Numbered from the stretch's first letter, positions 52,614-61,637 are shown. The stretch: 64,000 nt of DNA from Lachnoanaerobaculum orale (GCF_003862485.1 NZ_RRCM01000001.1:373896-437895), one strand, 5' to 3'. Notes: generated by a model not told the origin, from the sequence alone. Made by a program: numbers and translations.

Positions 52614-53423
52614 ATGAAGAAATTTTTTTATACATTGTGGGTGTGTTTATACCCTATAATTATTTATTCGGCAGTACAGCTTATGATAATGATTGTGGCT
52701 ATGGTTGCATTTATGGTGTCAGGAGTGACGGCATATGATAAGCTGTTGGATTCAGTGATTCCGTATCTATTACCGCTTACCGCGGTGAGCGCCGTGATTA
52801 CATTTGTACCTATGATACTGTTTTATTATTTCGATAAGAAAAAAGGCAGGGGCTTTACAGAGAGCAATGCAAAGCCGTTAGACTTTTTGATGGCTGCTTT
52901 AGGAGGAGCGGGAATTGCGATAGTACTCAATGTAATTATAGGCATCAGCGGACTTGCAAACTTAGATAAAAGTTTTATGGAAGTAAGCGAGGCTATATCA
53001 AGTCCGCCATTTCCTGTTATTTTGCTTTGTGCAGGTGTGATAGCTCCGATAATAGAGGAACTTATATTCAGAGGTTTGGTATTCAACAGAATAAAATACA
53101 ATTACAATGCTGTAGCGGCAATAATTATATCCTCAATAGCATTCGGTATTTATCACGGAAATCTGACACAGGGTGTATATGCAACTCTTCTGGGACTTTG
53201 TCTGGCATATGTATACAATAAGACCGGGAACCTGCTTGTGCCTATATGTATACATATAAGTGCGAATGTGATAGTGAATTTTTATGGTAAGCTCAGTGAG
53301 AACTTCGATACGGTAACGAAGTTTTTGGAGTCGGCAGCGATATTTATGGTAGTTCTGTTGCTTTGCCTGATATTTGCCATAATAGGAATTATATATTTTA
53401 TAAGAAGAAAGGTTAAACAATGA
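52614..53423 (+). CDS. CPBP family intramembrane metalloprotease
   Basis: A 269-aa protein with about seven hydrophobic segments. The Rce1/Abi motifs are complete: EELIFRGLVFNRI (E-E-x3-R), SSIAFGIYHGNLTQG (F-x3-H) and PICIHISANVIVNF (H-x3-N/D). Such proteases process CaaX-like or bacteriocin-related substrates or act as immunity factors. It overlaps the glycosyltransferase gene by 4 bp, though no clear functional link is known. Confidence 0.88.
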   Translation: MKKFFYTLWVCLYPIIIYSAVQLMIMIVAMVAFMVSGVTAYDKLLDSVIPYLLPLTAVSAVITFVPMILFYYFDKKKGRGFTESNAKPLDFLMAALGGAGIAIVLNVIIGISGLANLDKSFMEVSEAISSPPFPVILLCAGVIAPIIEELIFRGLVFNRIKYNYNAVAAIIISSIAFGIYHGNLTQGVYATLLGLCLAYVYNKTGNLLVPICIHISANVIVNFYGKLSENFDTVTKFLESAAIFMVVLLLCLIFAIIGIIYFIRRKVKQ

Positions 53424-54439
53424 AAGTTTTAAGTATAGCAGTACCTTGCTTTAATTCGGCGGAGTATATGAGAAAGTGCATAGATTCTTTGCTTGTAGGT
53501 AAGGATGATGTGGAGATACTTATTGTCAATGACGGTTCAAATAAGGATGATACGGCCAAGATAGCAGACGAGTATGAGAAGAAGTATCCTACCATATGTA
53601 AGGCGATTCACAAGGAAAACGGCGGACACGGTGACGCCGTTATGTTCGGACTTAGAGCCGCAACAGGTGAGTTTTTCAAGGTGGTTGACTCTGATGACTA
53701 TCTGGATAAGAAGTCTTTTTTAGAAGTACTCAACAAGTTAAAAGAGTTTATCAGAGACAAGGAAAATATTGATATGCTGCTTTGTAACTTTGTGTATGAC
53801 AAGGTGGGAGTAAAGAAGAAAAAAGTAATGACTTACAAGAGGAATTTACCTGTGAATAAGAAGTTTGAATGGGAGGATATAAAGCCTTTCCATACAGGAC
53901 AGTATATCCTGATGCACTCTGTAATATACAGAAGAGAGCTTTTGATTGAGAACGGGCTTGATTTGCCGAAGCATACATTCTATGTTGACAATATCTTTGT
54001 ATATCAGCCTTTAAAGGCGGTGAAGGATATCTATTATATGGATGTCAATCTGTACAGATATTATATAGGCAGAGAAGATCAGTCTGTAAACGAGCAGGTT
54101 ATGATCGGCAGGATAGACCAGCAGATAAGAGTAACCAAGCTTATGCTTGACGCCTTCAATCCTTATGATGTTGTCAATAAGAAGCTTAGGAAGTATCTTA
54201 TAAGCTATCTTGAGATAATGATGGTAATATCTTCAATACTTGCCATCCTCTCAAAAGACGAGGAGAATCTGAAAAAGAAAGATGAGCTGTGGAACTATCT
54301 TAAAGACCACAACCCGAGACTTTACAGAAGAATAAGGAGAGGTGCACTGGGTCAGGCTATGAACCTTCCGGGCAAGGTCGGAAGAAGTATTGCAGTAGCA
54401 GGATATAGAATAGCCAATAAACTTTACGGATTTAACTAA
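53420..54439 (+). CDS. Family 2 glycosyltransferase
   Basis: A 339-aa GT-A enzyme: VLSIAVPCFNSAEYMRKCID at the N-terminus, the nucleotide-binding VEILIVNDGSNKDDT, and FFKVVDSDDYLDK with the D-x-D-like metal site. No membrane segment except a weakly hydrophobic helix near residue 270. It transfers a sugar from a nucleotide donor to an envelope glycan or lipid; acceptor unknown. Confidence 0.9.
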   Translation: MKVLSIAVPCFNSAEYMRKCIDSLLVGKDDVEILIVNDGSNKDDTAKIADEYEKKYPTICKAIHKENGGHGDAVMFGLRAATGEFFKVVDSDDYLDKKSFLEVLNKLKEFIRDKENIDMLLCNFVYDKVGVKKKKVMTYKRNLPVNKKFEWEDIKPFHTGQYILMHSVIYRRELLIENGLDLPKHTFYVDNIFVYQPLKAVKDIYYMDVNLYRYYIGREDQSVNEQVMIGRIDQQIRVTKLMLDAFNPYDVVNKKLRKYLISYLEIMMVISSILAILSKDEENLKKKDELWNYLKDHNPRLYRRIRRGALGQAMNLPGKVGRSIAVAGYRIANKLYGFN

Positions 54440-54495
54440 GCGTTTATAGGGGCTTGCAGGGTGTAGAAAAAACTTAAAAAAATTTAAAATAATGC

Positions 54496-54524
54496 TTGAC
54501 ATATAGTGGGATTTTTTATATACT
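54496..54524 (+). promoter_or_regulatory. Predicted promoter of the tRNA operon
   Basis: TTGACA, 17-bp spacer, TATACT, 20 bp before tRNA-Val: typical strength and spacing for a stable-RNA promoter. Confidence 0.8.
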
Positions 54525-54544
54525 TACAGAGCGTTGAACGCGAC

Positions 54545-54617
54545 GGGATCTTAGCTCAGCTGGGAGAGCATCTGCCTTACAAGCAGAGGGTCACAGGTTC
54601 GAGCCCTGTAGGTCCCA
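54545..54617 (+). tRNA. tRNA-Val (anticodon TAC)
   Basis: A 73-nt cloverleaf: acceptor GGGATCT/AGGTCCC (one G-U), D-arm GCTCAGCTGGGAGAGC, anticodon stem TCTGC/GCAGA with loop CTTACAA, and T-arm CAGGTTCGAGCCCTG. CCA is not encoded. Confidence 0.96.
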
Positions 54618-54648
54618 TTTTTTCATGCAAAGCATGAATTTAATATAT

Positions 54649-54722
54649 GGCGATGTAGCTCAGTTGGCTAGAGCATACGGTTCATACCCGTAGTGTCGAG
54701 AGTTCGAATCTCCCCATCGCTA
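54649..54722 (+). tRNA. tRNA-Met (anticodon CAT; elongator or Ile2 type)
   Basis: A 74-nt cloverleaf: acceptor GGCGATG/CATCGCT, anticodon stem TACGG/CCGTA with loop TTCATAC, T-arm with GTTCGAATC. The three consecutive G-C pairs of initiator tRNA are missing from the anticodon stem, so it is an elongator Met tRNA or the lysidine-modified Ile2 tRNA; which one cannot be decided by eye. CCA is not encoded. Confidence 0.92.
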
Positions 54723-54733
54723 TTTTTTCCATT

Positions 54734-54764
54734 TTGTCCCGACCTATTGTCGGGGCCTTTTTTT
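54734..54764 (+). terminator. Terminator of the tRNA operon
   Basis: GTCCCGAC and GTCGGGGC pair (one G-U) over a 5-nt loop, followed by seven T. Confidence 0.9.
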
Positions 54765-54782
54765 ATAAATTTTAATATTATG

Positions 54783-54826
54783 AAAAAGCCGACCTATAAC
54801 ATCATATTATAAGCCGGCTTATTTTT
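54783..54826 (-). terminator. Terminator of uxaC
   Basis: AAGCCGGC and GTCGGCTT arms (read on the minus strand) with an AT-rich inner hairpin and a T run at each end; usable in both directions. Confidence 0.75.
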
Positions 54827-54831
54827 TTAAA

Positions 54832-56244
54832 TTACTTTATCTCAAAACCGAAGTATCTTACTGCATTGTTAAATGAGATATTTTCTACAAGTTCCTTAAG
54901 TGCCTTGTCATCATTAGGATATTGTCCGCTCTCTACCCACTCGCCTACAAGCTGGCAAAGTATTCTTCTGAAGTAATCATGTCTGGTATATGAGAGGAAT
55001 GAACGGGAGTCTGTAAGCATACCGTTGAAGTTACCGAAACATCCGAGAGCCGCAAGTGATTTCATCTGAGCTCTCATTCCCTCATAGTGATCGTTGAACC
55101 ACCAAGCCGAACCCTGTTGAACCTTGCCTACAGCGCTTGAGTCCTGGAAACATCCTATGATTGTACCGATAGCGGCATCATCATTAGGATTCAGAGAGTA
55201 AAGGATTACCTTCGGAAGCTCATCTGTTAAAGTGAGAGCGTCCAAAAAGTTTGCAAGCTGATCTGCCGGAGCATATCCGCTGATAGAATCAAAGCCTGTA
55301 TCAGGACCTAGCTTGTCAAACATCGCGGTATTGTTGTTTCTCTTACAACCGAAGTGTAGCTGCATTACCCAGTTAAGCCTGTGGTACTCTCTGCCAAGGA
55401 AAAGAAGAAGAGCGGTCTTATACTGATACTGTTCTGTAAGACTTATATCATCACCTGCAAGCTTCTTTTTCATTATTGCATCAATGGCGGCGTCATCAGC
55501 CGGGTAGTAATATACAAAGTCAACGCCGTGGTCTGAAACCGAGCAGCCGTTTTCGTTGAAGAAATCAAGTCTGTTTTTAAGAGCAAGCTTCAGACTTTCA
55601 AAGTCTTTTACAGATACACCGCTGACGCTTGAAAGCTTTTGTATATACTCATTGTAGTCTGTCTTTTCGATATTTGTAGCCTTATCAGGTCTCCAGGCAG
55701 GAAGTACACTAAATCCTAAATCGACTACTTCTCTAAGCTTGATATGCCACTCAAGAGAGTCTATAGGGTCGTCGGTTGTGCATATAACTTTTACATTTGA
55801 GCTTCTTATGATATTTCTTACGCTGAGTTCATCACTTGAGAGCTTTTCCTTTGTAAGGTTCCAAACTTCATCTGCGGTCTCAGGGCATAAATGACCTGTG
55901 TAGCCGAAGTATTTTTGCAGCTCAAGATGTGACCAGCTGTAGAGAGGATTACCTATAAGCTTAGGCATAGTGGCAGCCCATGCGTCAAACTTCTCTCTAT
56001 CGGTAGATTCATTTCCGGTTATAAGCTTTTCAGGCACACCGTTTGATCTGATCTGACGCCATTTGTAGTGGTCACCTCCAAGCCAAACCTGTGTGATATT
56101 GTCAAATTTTTTGTCTTCATATATTTCCTGCGGATTGATATGACAGTGATAGTCAACTATCGGCATCTTTTCTGCGTAGTCATGATAAAGATGTTTTGCT
56201 GTTTTTGTATCAAGTAAAAAATCCTGATCCATAAAATTTTTCAT
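54832..56244 (-). CDS. uxaC: Glucuronate isomerase (uronate isomerase)
   Basis: A 470-aa amidohydrolase-like enzyme that interconverts glucuronate/fructuronate and galacturonate/tagaturonate. Family marks are MPIVDYHCHINPQEIYEDKK (H-x-H metal motif), ITQVWLGGDHYKWR, ICTTDDPIDSLEWH, LPAWRPDKATN and SDARSFLSY-like GMLTDSRSFLSYTRHDYFRR. ATG 56244 follows AAGGAGG by 5 nt. It lies in the same direction as the LacI-type gene upstream (92-bp gap), facing the uxaA-kdg genes. Confidence 0.96.
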   Translation of the reverse strand: MKNFMDQDFLLDTKTAKHLYHDYAEKMPIVDYHCHINPQEIYEDKKFDNITQVWLGGDHYKWRQIRSNGVPEKLITGNESTDREKFDAWAATMPKLIGNPLYSWSHLELQKYFGYTGHLCPETADEVWNLTKEKLSSDELSVRNIIRSSNVKVICTTDDPIDSLEWHIKLREVVDLGFSVLPAWRPDKATNIEKTDYNEYIQKLSSVSGVSVKDFESLKLALKNRLDFFNENGCSVSDHGVDFVYYYPADDAAIDAIMKKKLAGDDISLTEQYQYKTALLLFLGREYHRLNWVMQLHFGCKRNNNTAMFDKLGPDTGFDSISGYAPADQLANFLDALTLTDELPKVILYSLNPNDDAAIGTIIGCFQDSSAVGKVQQGSAWWFNDHYEGMRAQMKSLAALGCFGNFNGMLTDSRSFLSYTRHDYFRRILCQLVGEWVESGQYPNDDKALKELVENISFNNAVRYFGFEIK

Positions 56245-56336
56245 GTTAACCTCCTTAGCCAAACGGCTGTATAAAGTAAAATTTATAAATAACTACATAC
56301 AGTAGCCATATATCAATAAGTCTGCTTAGAAAAATT

Positions 56337-57338
56337 CTAAGCCTTAAAAGTATCTCTTTCAATAATCACAGGCTCAAATACTCTGATATTTTCAGGCGTT
56401 TGCCCGTCAAATACCTCTAAAAGAGTATTTACACTGTGACTGCAAAGATCAAAGAGCCTTGAGTCTACAGTGGTAAGTTCAGGGTATGAGACCTTTGAAA
56501 AAATCGAATTATCATATCCTATTATAGACAAGTCTTCAGGTACAGAAATATTATTTTGCTTTGCAAACTTCAGTGTAATCATTGCCAAGAAATCATCACT
56601 TGCAATTATACCGTCGGGGATAAAATTCTCCTCACTGAATTTAAAAAGTGCCGACAGAATACACTCTATATCGTTTTCCGTACATAAAAGATCGGCAAAA
56701 AGGGTACCTGAATGTTCGTACTCTTTACATACATTCATAAATCCGTCAAGTTTTCTTTTGGCGGACTGCGATGTGGAGTTATAAAGAAAAAGCAGTTTTC
56801 TTTTTCCGGCTTTGTATAACATATTTGCACATTTTTTTGTGGCGTTAAAGTCGTCATAGTATGAGCAATATATGTTCTCACCTTTTAAAGAGCCGTTTAT
56901 CAAAAGTATTGGCAGGGATTTTGCAGTGTTTTTTATAAGATTTTTGTTATCTCTTGAAGATATGTATTTTGAGCCAATCATAATGACGGCATCCACACTT
57001 TTTGAGATAAGTATATCCATATATTTTTTCAGATTCTTCGTATCATAGCCGCTGCAACATAAAAGTGAGTCGTAACCGTTTTTACGAAGCATTTTTTCAA
57101 AGCAGGACAATGCTCCGGCTACATAGATATCTGAAGGGTCTGAGCAAAGTATACCTATAGTCTTCATAGTATTAAGTCCAAGCCCTCTTGCAAAGACATT
57201 AGGAGTAAAACCAAGCTCATCCACTATATCCAAAACCTTTTTCCTTGTTTTCTCACTTACCTTAGGGCTGTTGTTGATGACTCTTGAAACCGTGGCTATA
57301 GAGACATTTGCCCTGTTTGCAATATCATATATATTCAT
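56337..57338 (-). CDS. LacI family transcriptional regulator
   Basis: A 333-aa repressor: N-terminal HTH and hinge (IYDIANRANVSIATVSRVIN, GFTPNVFARGL) and a periplasmic-binding-like sensor domain ending with DLSIIGYDNSIFSKVSYPEL and TTVDSR. It stands between uxaC and the divergent uxaA, with a perfect LacI-type palindrome TGTAAACGCTTACA in the divergent spacer at 57449-57462, so it very likely controls both sides in response to a uronate intermediate (inference). Confidence 0.92.
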   Translation of the reverse strand: MNIYDIANRANVSIATVSRVINNSPKVSEKTRKKVLDIVDELGFTPNVFARGLGLNTMKTIGILCSDPSDIYVAGALSCFEKMLRKNGYDSLLCCSGYDTKNLKKYMDILISKSVDAVIMIGSKYISSRDNKNLIKNTAKSLPILLINGSLKGENIYCSYYDDFNATKKCANMLYKAGKRKLLFLYNSTSQSAKRKLDGFMNVCKEYEHSGTLFADLLCTENDIECILSALFKFSEENFIPDGIIASDDFLAMITLKFAKQNNISVPEDLSIIGYDNSIFSKVSYPELTTVDSRLFDLCSHSVNTLLEVFDGQTPENIRVFEPVIIERDTFKA

Positions 57339-57413
57339 AATCCTCCAAGACCGTACAGTAAAGTCTGTAAAAGTATAAATTCACAGCTTTTACTATACAA
57401 GCATATCTGCGTC

Positions 57414-57443
57414 TTGACAAGCTGTAAAAATCCCTTGTATAAT
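57414..57443 (+). promoter_or_regulatory. Predicted promoter of uxaA
   Basis: TTGACA, 18-bp spacer, TATAAT. The LacI-type operator begins 6 bp after the -10. Confidence 0.75.
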
Positions 57444-57448
57444 GCGAT

Positions 57449-57462
57449 TGTAAACGCTTACA
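57449..57462. promoter_or_regulatory. LacI-type operator (or cre site)
   Basis: TGTAAACGCTTACA is a 14-bp near-perfect dyad with the central CG of LacI-family operators. Its place over the expected transcription start of uxaA would let the LacI regulator or CcpA block initiation. Confidence 0.75.
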
Positions 57463-57504
57463 TTTATTATAAGCTTAATACTGAAATTTGGCAAGGAGTA
57501 AGAG

Positions 57505-58983
57505 ATGGATTATATCAAAATCAATGATTCGGATAATGTATGTGTGGCACTGAATGCATTGAAGGCCGGAGAAAAAATCACTATAGGGAATGAAAGTGTG
57601 GTGACAAACAGTGATATTCCGGCAGGGCATAAGGTGGCATTAAAGGATATAGGTGCAGGTGAAGATATTATCAAGTACGGAAACAGAATAGGTCTGGCAA
57701 AAGAAGATATAAAGGCCGGAGACCATGTACATACCCACAATATAAAGACGGCTCTTGGAGATCTTTTGGAATACAAGTATGTTCCGAAGATAAAGGAGAT
57801 AAAAGAGACGTCCCATGAGAGCTTTATGGGATTTAGGAGAGCGAACGGCAAGGTGGGAGTAAGAAATGAGATATGGATTATTCCTACTGTGGGCTGTGTC
57901 AACAATATAGCACAGGCCATTGAAAGAAGAGCAAAGTCTCTTATAAAGGGTAGCGTTGAGGATGTTATAGCGTTTGTACATCCTTACGGTTGCTCACAGA
58001 TGGGAGACGATCAGGAAAATACAAGAAAGATTCTTGCAGATATGATAAATCATCCTAATGCCGGAGGTGTGCTTGTGCTTGGACTTGGTTGTGAAAACTC
58101 AAATATTCCTGTGTTGAAGGACTATCTTGGAGATATAGATGAAAGCAGGGTAAAGTTCCTTATCTCACAAGAGGTGGAAGATGAGATAGAAACAGGAATT
58201 TCACTTGTAGAAGAACTTATAAACAATATAGCCGATGAAAAGAGAGAAGAAATAGATGCAAGCGAGCTTATTATCGGGATGAAATGCGGAGGTTCGGATG
58301 GACTTTCAGGTATCACGGCAAATCCTATAGTCGGAGAGTTCTCCGATATCCTTATTTCAAAGGGCGGAAGTACAATACTTACAGAAGTACCTGAGATGTT
58401 CGGAGCTGAGACACTTCTTATGGAGAGGTGTAAGGACAGAGAGACTTTTGAAAAGACTGTGGCTCTTATAAATGATTTTAAGATGTATTTTAAAAATCAT
58501 AATCAGACTATATATGAAAATCCTTCTCCGGGAAATAAGGCGGGCGGTATATCAACACTTGAGGACAAGTCACTCGGATGTACACAGAAGTCGGGAAGTG
58601 CCAAGGTGGTTGATGTGCTTTCTTATGGCGAAACTTTAAAGACAAAGGGCTTAAATTTGCTCTCTTCACCGGGAAATGACCTTGTTGCGGCTACAGCTCT
58701 TGCAATGAGCGGTGCACATATAGTATTATTCACCACAGGAAGAGGAACACCATTTGCATCACCTGTGCCGACTTTAAAGATTGCCACCAATTCAAGACTG
58801 GCAAAGGCTAAGGGAAACTGGATTGACTTTAATGCTGGCAGGATGATAGAAGATAAGTCAAAGGACGAGTTGGCAAACGATTTATTCAAATTGGTATTGG
58901 AGGTTGCAAGTGGTAAGAAGGTGAAGTCTGAAATCGCAGGATTCCATGACTTTGCAATCTTTAAACAGGGAGTAACGCTTTAA
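57505..58983 (+). CDS. uxaA: Altronate dehydratase
   Basis: A 492-aa UxaA-family enzyme that dehydrates D-altronate to 2-keto-3-deoxygluconate. An N-terminal SAF domain (residues 8-90) is followed by the C-terminal catalytic domain with FMGFRRANGKVGVRNEIWII, YGCSQMGDDQENT, GLGCENSNIP, IGMKCGGSDGLSGITANP and FTTGRGTPFASPVPTLKI, with the Cys residues that hold the iron. AAGGAG precedes the ATG. Its stop shares one base with the IclR start. Confidence 0.95.
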   Translation: MDYIKINDSDNVCVALNALKAGEKITIGNESVVTNSDIPAGHKVALKDIGAGEDIIKYGNRIGLAKEDIKAGDHVHTHNIKTALGDLLEYKYVPKIKEIKETSHESFMGFRRANGKVGVRNEIWIIPTVGCVNNIAQAIERRAKSLIKGSVEDVIAFVHPYGCSQMGDDQENTRKILADMINHPNAGGVLVLGLGCENSNIPVLKDYLGDIDESRVKFLISQEVEDEIETGISLVEELINNIADEKREEIDASELIIGMKCGGSDGLSGITANPIVGEFSDILISKGGSTILTEVPEMFGAETLLMERCKDRETFEKTVALINDFKMYFKNHNQTIYENPSPGNKAGGISTLEDKSLGCTQKSGSAKVVDVLSYGETLKTKGLNLLSSPGNDLVAATALAMSGAHIVLFTTGRGTPFASPVPTLKIATNSRLAKAKGNWIDFNAGRMIEDKSKDELANDLFKLVLEVASGKKVKSEIAGFHDFAIFKQGVTL

Positions 58984-59738
58984 TGAAAATAAATCGCACA
59001 ACAGAAAGAAGTGTAAAGATACTTGAGCTTGTAGCCAAGGCAAATGACGGACTTGATATGGATGAAATCTGTGAGAAGCTCGCTATACCGAGGACGAGTT
59101 GCTATGATATTTTGGTGACTTTGGTACATATGGGAATGCTTGAGGTAAGTACAGGTACAAAGAGAAACTATAAGATAGGATTGAATGCATACAGGATCGG
59201 AATGAGCTATACAAATAACAGAAATATATCTGAGATTATAGATCCTGCACTGAAGGAGCTGTCAAAAGAACTGAAAAAGACCTGTTTTTTCGGAGTATTG
59301 GAAGGGACAAAAATTGTGTATATATCAAAGTTTGAACCTGAGAATCCGATAATAACCACAGCCACCATAGGAACAAGAAATCCGGTGTACAGCACTTCTT
59401 TGGGTAAGGCGATATTAAGCACAATGAGTGATGAACAAATAAGGGAGATAACAAAAGACATCGAGTTTAAGCAGGCTACAAGATTTACACTTAAAGGCGT
59501 GGATGAGCTGATTGAAAACATAAATATTGTAAGGAGCAGAGGTTTTGCACTTGATGAGAGAGAGGTGGAAGAGCATATGGAATGTGTCGGAGTACCTGTC
59601 TTCAATGAAAAAAGAGAGTGCATAGGTGCCATATCGGCGTCAAGTCTTTACAGAAAAGATGAGGACTATATTGCTCTTGGAAATACACTGAAAGAAAGAG
59701 CTTTTAAAATATCAAAATCTTTAGGCTATATGCCTTGA
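58983..59738 (+). CDS. IclR family transcriptional regulator (KdgR-like)
   Basis: A 251-aa regulator with an N-terminal winged helix (SVKILELVAKANDGLDMDEI then AIPRTSCYDIL) and the IclR effector domain (residues 75-245, with NPVYSTSLGKAIL and GFALDEREVEEHMECVGVPV). KdgR proteins of this family sense 2-keto-3-deoxygluconate, which fits its place between uxaA and the KDPG aldolase and kinase genes. A perfect 16-bp palindrome after it at 59789 is the likely target. Confidence 0.92.
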   Translation: MKINRTTERSVKILELVAKANDGLDMDEICEKLAIPRTSCYDILVTLVHMGMLEVSTGTKRNYKIGLNAYRIGMSYTNNRNISEIIDPALKELSKELKKTCFFGVLEGTKIVYISKFEPENPIITTATIGTRNPVYSTSLGKAILSTMSDEQIREITKDIEFKQATRFTLKGVDELIENINIVRSRGFALDEREVEEHMECVGVPVFNEKRECIGAISASSLYRKDEDYIALGNTLKERAFKISKSLGYMP

Positions 59739-59763
59739 CAAGACTTGGAAAGTTAATTACAAT
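59735..59763 (+). promoter_or_regulatory. Predicted promoter of the aldolase-kinase pair
   Basis: TTGACA overlaps the IclR gene's stop codon; 17-bp spacer, then TACAAT. The palindrome at 59789-59804 lies about 20 bp past the expected start site. Confidence 0.7.
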
Positions 59764-59788
59764 CAAATTATCGCAAATATGAATACAG

Positions 59789-59804
59789 ATTCGTATATAC
59801 GAAT
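59789..59804. promoter_or_regulatory. Perfect 16-bp palindrome, candidate IclR/KdgR operator
   Basis: ATTCGTATATACGAAT reads the same on both strands, downstream of the promoter and 40 bp before the aldolase gene. Position and symmetry suit a repressor operator. Confidence 0.65.
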
Positions 59805-59844
59805 AATATAAAATTGTAAAAGTTATATTATTATGGAGGTTGAA

Positions 59845-60495
59845 ATGAGAAAAGAACAGGTTCTTACAAGAATGAAAGAAGATTGTTTGGTTGCCGTTGT
59901 TCGCGCGAAGAACAAGGAGCAGGGCGAGAAGGTAATAGATGCTATAGTTGCAGGCGGCATCAATTTTATCGAGATTACAATGACTATGGATGAGGGCAAT
60001 CCTGTAGAGTTCATACAGTTTATGGCTGATAAGTACAGAAATAACGACAAGGTGGTTATAGGTGCAGGTACCGTGCTTGACCCTGAGACGGCAAGAGCGG
60101 TAATCCTTGCAGGTGCAAACTATGTGGTAAGTCCGGGACTTAACGTAGAGACAATCAAGCTCTGCAACAGATACAGAATTCCTATGCTTCCGGGTGTTAT
60201 GTCACCTACAGAGGCTATTACAGCACTTGAAGCAGGATGCGATATTATAAAGGTATTCCCGGGAAATGTTGTAGGACCGGGTGCAATAAGCTCATTTAAG
60301 GGACCTCTTCCACAGGGAGATTTCATGCCGAGCGGCGGTGTGGACGTTGACAATGTAGACAAGTGGATTAAGGCGGGTGCTTGTGCGGTAGGTACAGGTT
60401 CATCGCTTACAAAGGGAGCAAAAACAGGAGACTTTGCGGCGGTAACTGCAAAGGCAAGAGAGTTCGTAGAGGCTGTAGCGGCAGCAAGAAAATAG
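59845..60495 (+). CDS. eda: KDPG/KHG aldolase
   Basis: A 216-aa class I aldolase: LVAVVRAKNKEQGEKVIDAI, GGINFIEITMTM (catalytic Glu), VIGAGTVLDPETARAVILAG, YVVSPGLN (Schiff-base Lys is in the FPGN region: DIIKVFPGNVVGPGAISSFK) and FMPSGGVDVDN. It cleaves 2-keto-3-deoxy-6-phosphogluconate to pyruvate and glyceraldehyde-3-phosphate. Start 59845 has GGAGG 5 nt upstream; an in-frame ATG at 59833 overlaps that site. Followed 13 bp later by the kinase. Confidence 0.95.
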   Translation: MRKEQVLTRMKEDCLVAVVRAKNKEQGEKVIDAIVAGGINFIEITMTMDEGNPVEFIQFMADKYRNNDKVVIGAGTVLDPETARAVILAGANYVVSPGLNVETIKLCNRYRIPMLPGVMSPTEAITALEAGCDIIKVFPGNVVGPGAISSFKGPLPQGDFMPSGGVDVDNVDKWIKAGACAVGTGSSLTKGAKTGDFAAVTAKAREFVEAVAAARK

Positions 60496-60508
60496 TATTG
60501 GAGAAATT

Positions 60509-61540
60509 ATGGCAAAGATAGTTACAATGGGAGAGATAATGCTCAGATTATCAACTCCGAACAATGAGAAGTTTATTCAGGCGGATGAGTTCGATATCAA
60601 CTATGGAGGCGGTGAGGCAAATGTTGCCGTTTCACTTGCAAACTATGGACATGAAGCGGATTTTGTAAGTGCGTTACCTAAGAATCCTATAGGTGATGCG
60701 GCTATTGCAACTCTTCGCAAGTATAATGTAGGAACGAAGCATATATCAAGAAGCGGTGAGAGAGTGGGTATCTACTTCCTTGAAACAGGTTCAGCGATGA
60801 GAGCTTCAAATGTAGTATATGACAGAGCACATTCTTCTATTTCTACAGCTAAGGTGGATGAATTTGACTTTGATGAGATTTTCAAAGATGCGGATTGGTT
60901 CCATTTTACAGGTATTACACCTGCAGTTTCAGACAGTGCGGCAGAGCTTACAGAGGCTGCTCTTAAGGCTGCCAAGAAGGCCGGAGTTACAGTATCTGTA
61001 GACCTAAACTTCAGGAAGAAACTCTGGTCATCAGAGAAAGCAAAGAAAATAATGACAAATCTTATGCAGTATGTAGATGTATGTATCGGTAATGAAGAGG
61101 ACGCCGAGAAGGTTCTCGGATTTAAGCCGGGCAACACAGATGTTACAGCAGGAGAACTTGAGCTTAACGGATATGTGGATATCTTCAATCAGATGTGTGA
61201 TCAGTTTAAGTTTAAATATGTTATAAGCTCACTTCGTGAGAGCTTCTCAGCTTCTAACAATGACTGGTCTGCTTGTATCATGGACGGAAGCACAAGAGAG
61301 TTCTATCACTCAAAGAAATACCATGTAACTCCGATCGTAGACAGAGTCGGCGGCGGTGATTCATTTGCAGCAGGAGTTATCTGCGGACTTTGCGATAAGA
61401 AAGACTTTAAGTCGGCACTTGAATTTGCTGTAGCGGCTTCAGCACTTAAGCATACAATCCCGGGAGATTTCAACCTTGTAACAAGAGAAGATGTTGAGAG
61501 CCTTGCAGGCGGAGACGGCTCGGGTAGAGTACAAAGATAA
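60509..61540 (+). CDS. kdgK: 2-keto-3-deoxygluconate kinase
   Basis: A 343-aa PfkB-family sugar kinase: IVTMGEIMLRLSTPNNEKFI at the N-terminus, YGGGEANVAVSLANYG (substrate lid), VDLNFRKKLW, and the C-terminal anion hole VDRVGGGDSFAAGVICGL with the catalytic Asp. Sequence motifs and linkage to the KDPG aldolase identify it as KDG kinase. GGAGA precedes the ATG. Confidence 0.94.
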   Translation: MAKIVTMGEIMLRLSTPNNEKFIQADEFDINYGGGEANVAVSLANYGHEADFVSALPKNPIGDAAIATLRKYNVGTKHISRSGERVGIYFLETGSAMRASNVVYDRAHSSISTAKVDEFDFDEIFKDADWFHFTGITPAVSDSAAELTEAALKAAKKAGVTVSVDLNFRKKLWSSEKAKKIMTNLMQYVDVCIGNEEDAEKVLGFKPGNTDVTAGELELNGYVDIFNQMCDQFKFKYVISSLRESFSASNNDWSACIMDGSTREFYHSKKYHVTPIVDRVGGGDSFAAGVICGLCDKKDFKSALEFAVAASALKHTIPGDFNLVTREDVESLAGGDGSGRVQR

Positions 61541-61571
61541 TCAAAGTTTATATGTATTTTCCTATAAAAAG

Positions 61572-61600
61572 GAGTCGGCGAGTTGCCGGCTCTGTTTTTA
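61572..61600 (+). terminator. Terminator of eda-kdgK
   Basis: GAGTCGGC and GCCGGCTC pair (one G-U) over a 5-nt loop and are followed by a T run. Confidence 0.85.
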
Positions 61601-61621
61601 TTGGATCTTTCTCTTTTTTAG

Positions 61622-61637
61622 TGTCACTTCTGTGACA
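61622..61637. promoter_or_regulatory. TGTCAC-N4-GTGACA palindrome upstream of the WYL regulator
   Basis: A perfect dyad 175 bp before the regulator start. A similar element, TGACA-N5-TGTCA, sits at 62709 before the regulator's presumed target operon, so both are candidate binding sites. Confidence 0.45.

Noticed and set aside
54649-54722. Initiator tRNA-Met
   Set aside because: The anticodon stem lacks the three consecutive G-C pairs typical of initiators.
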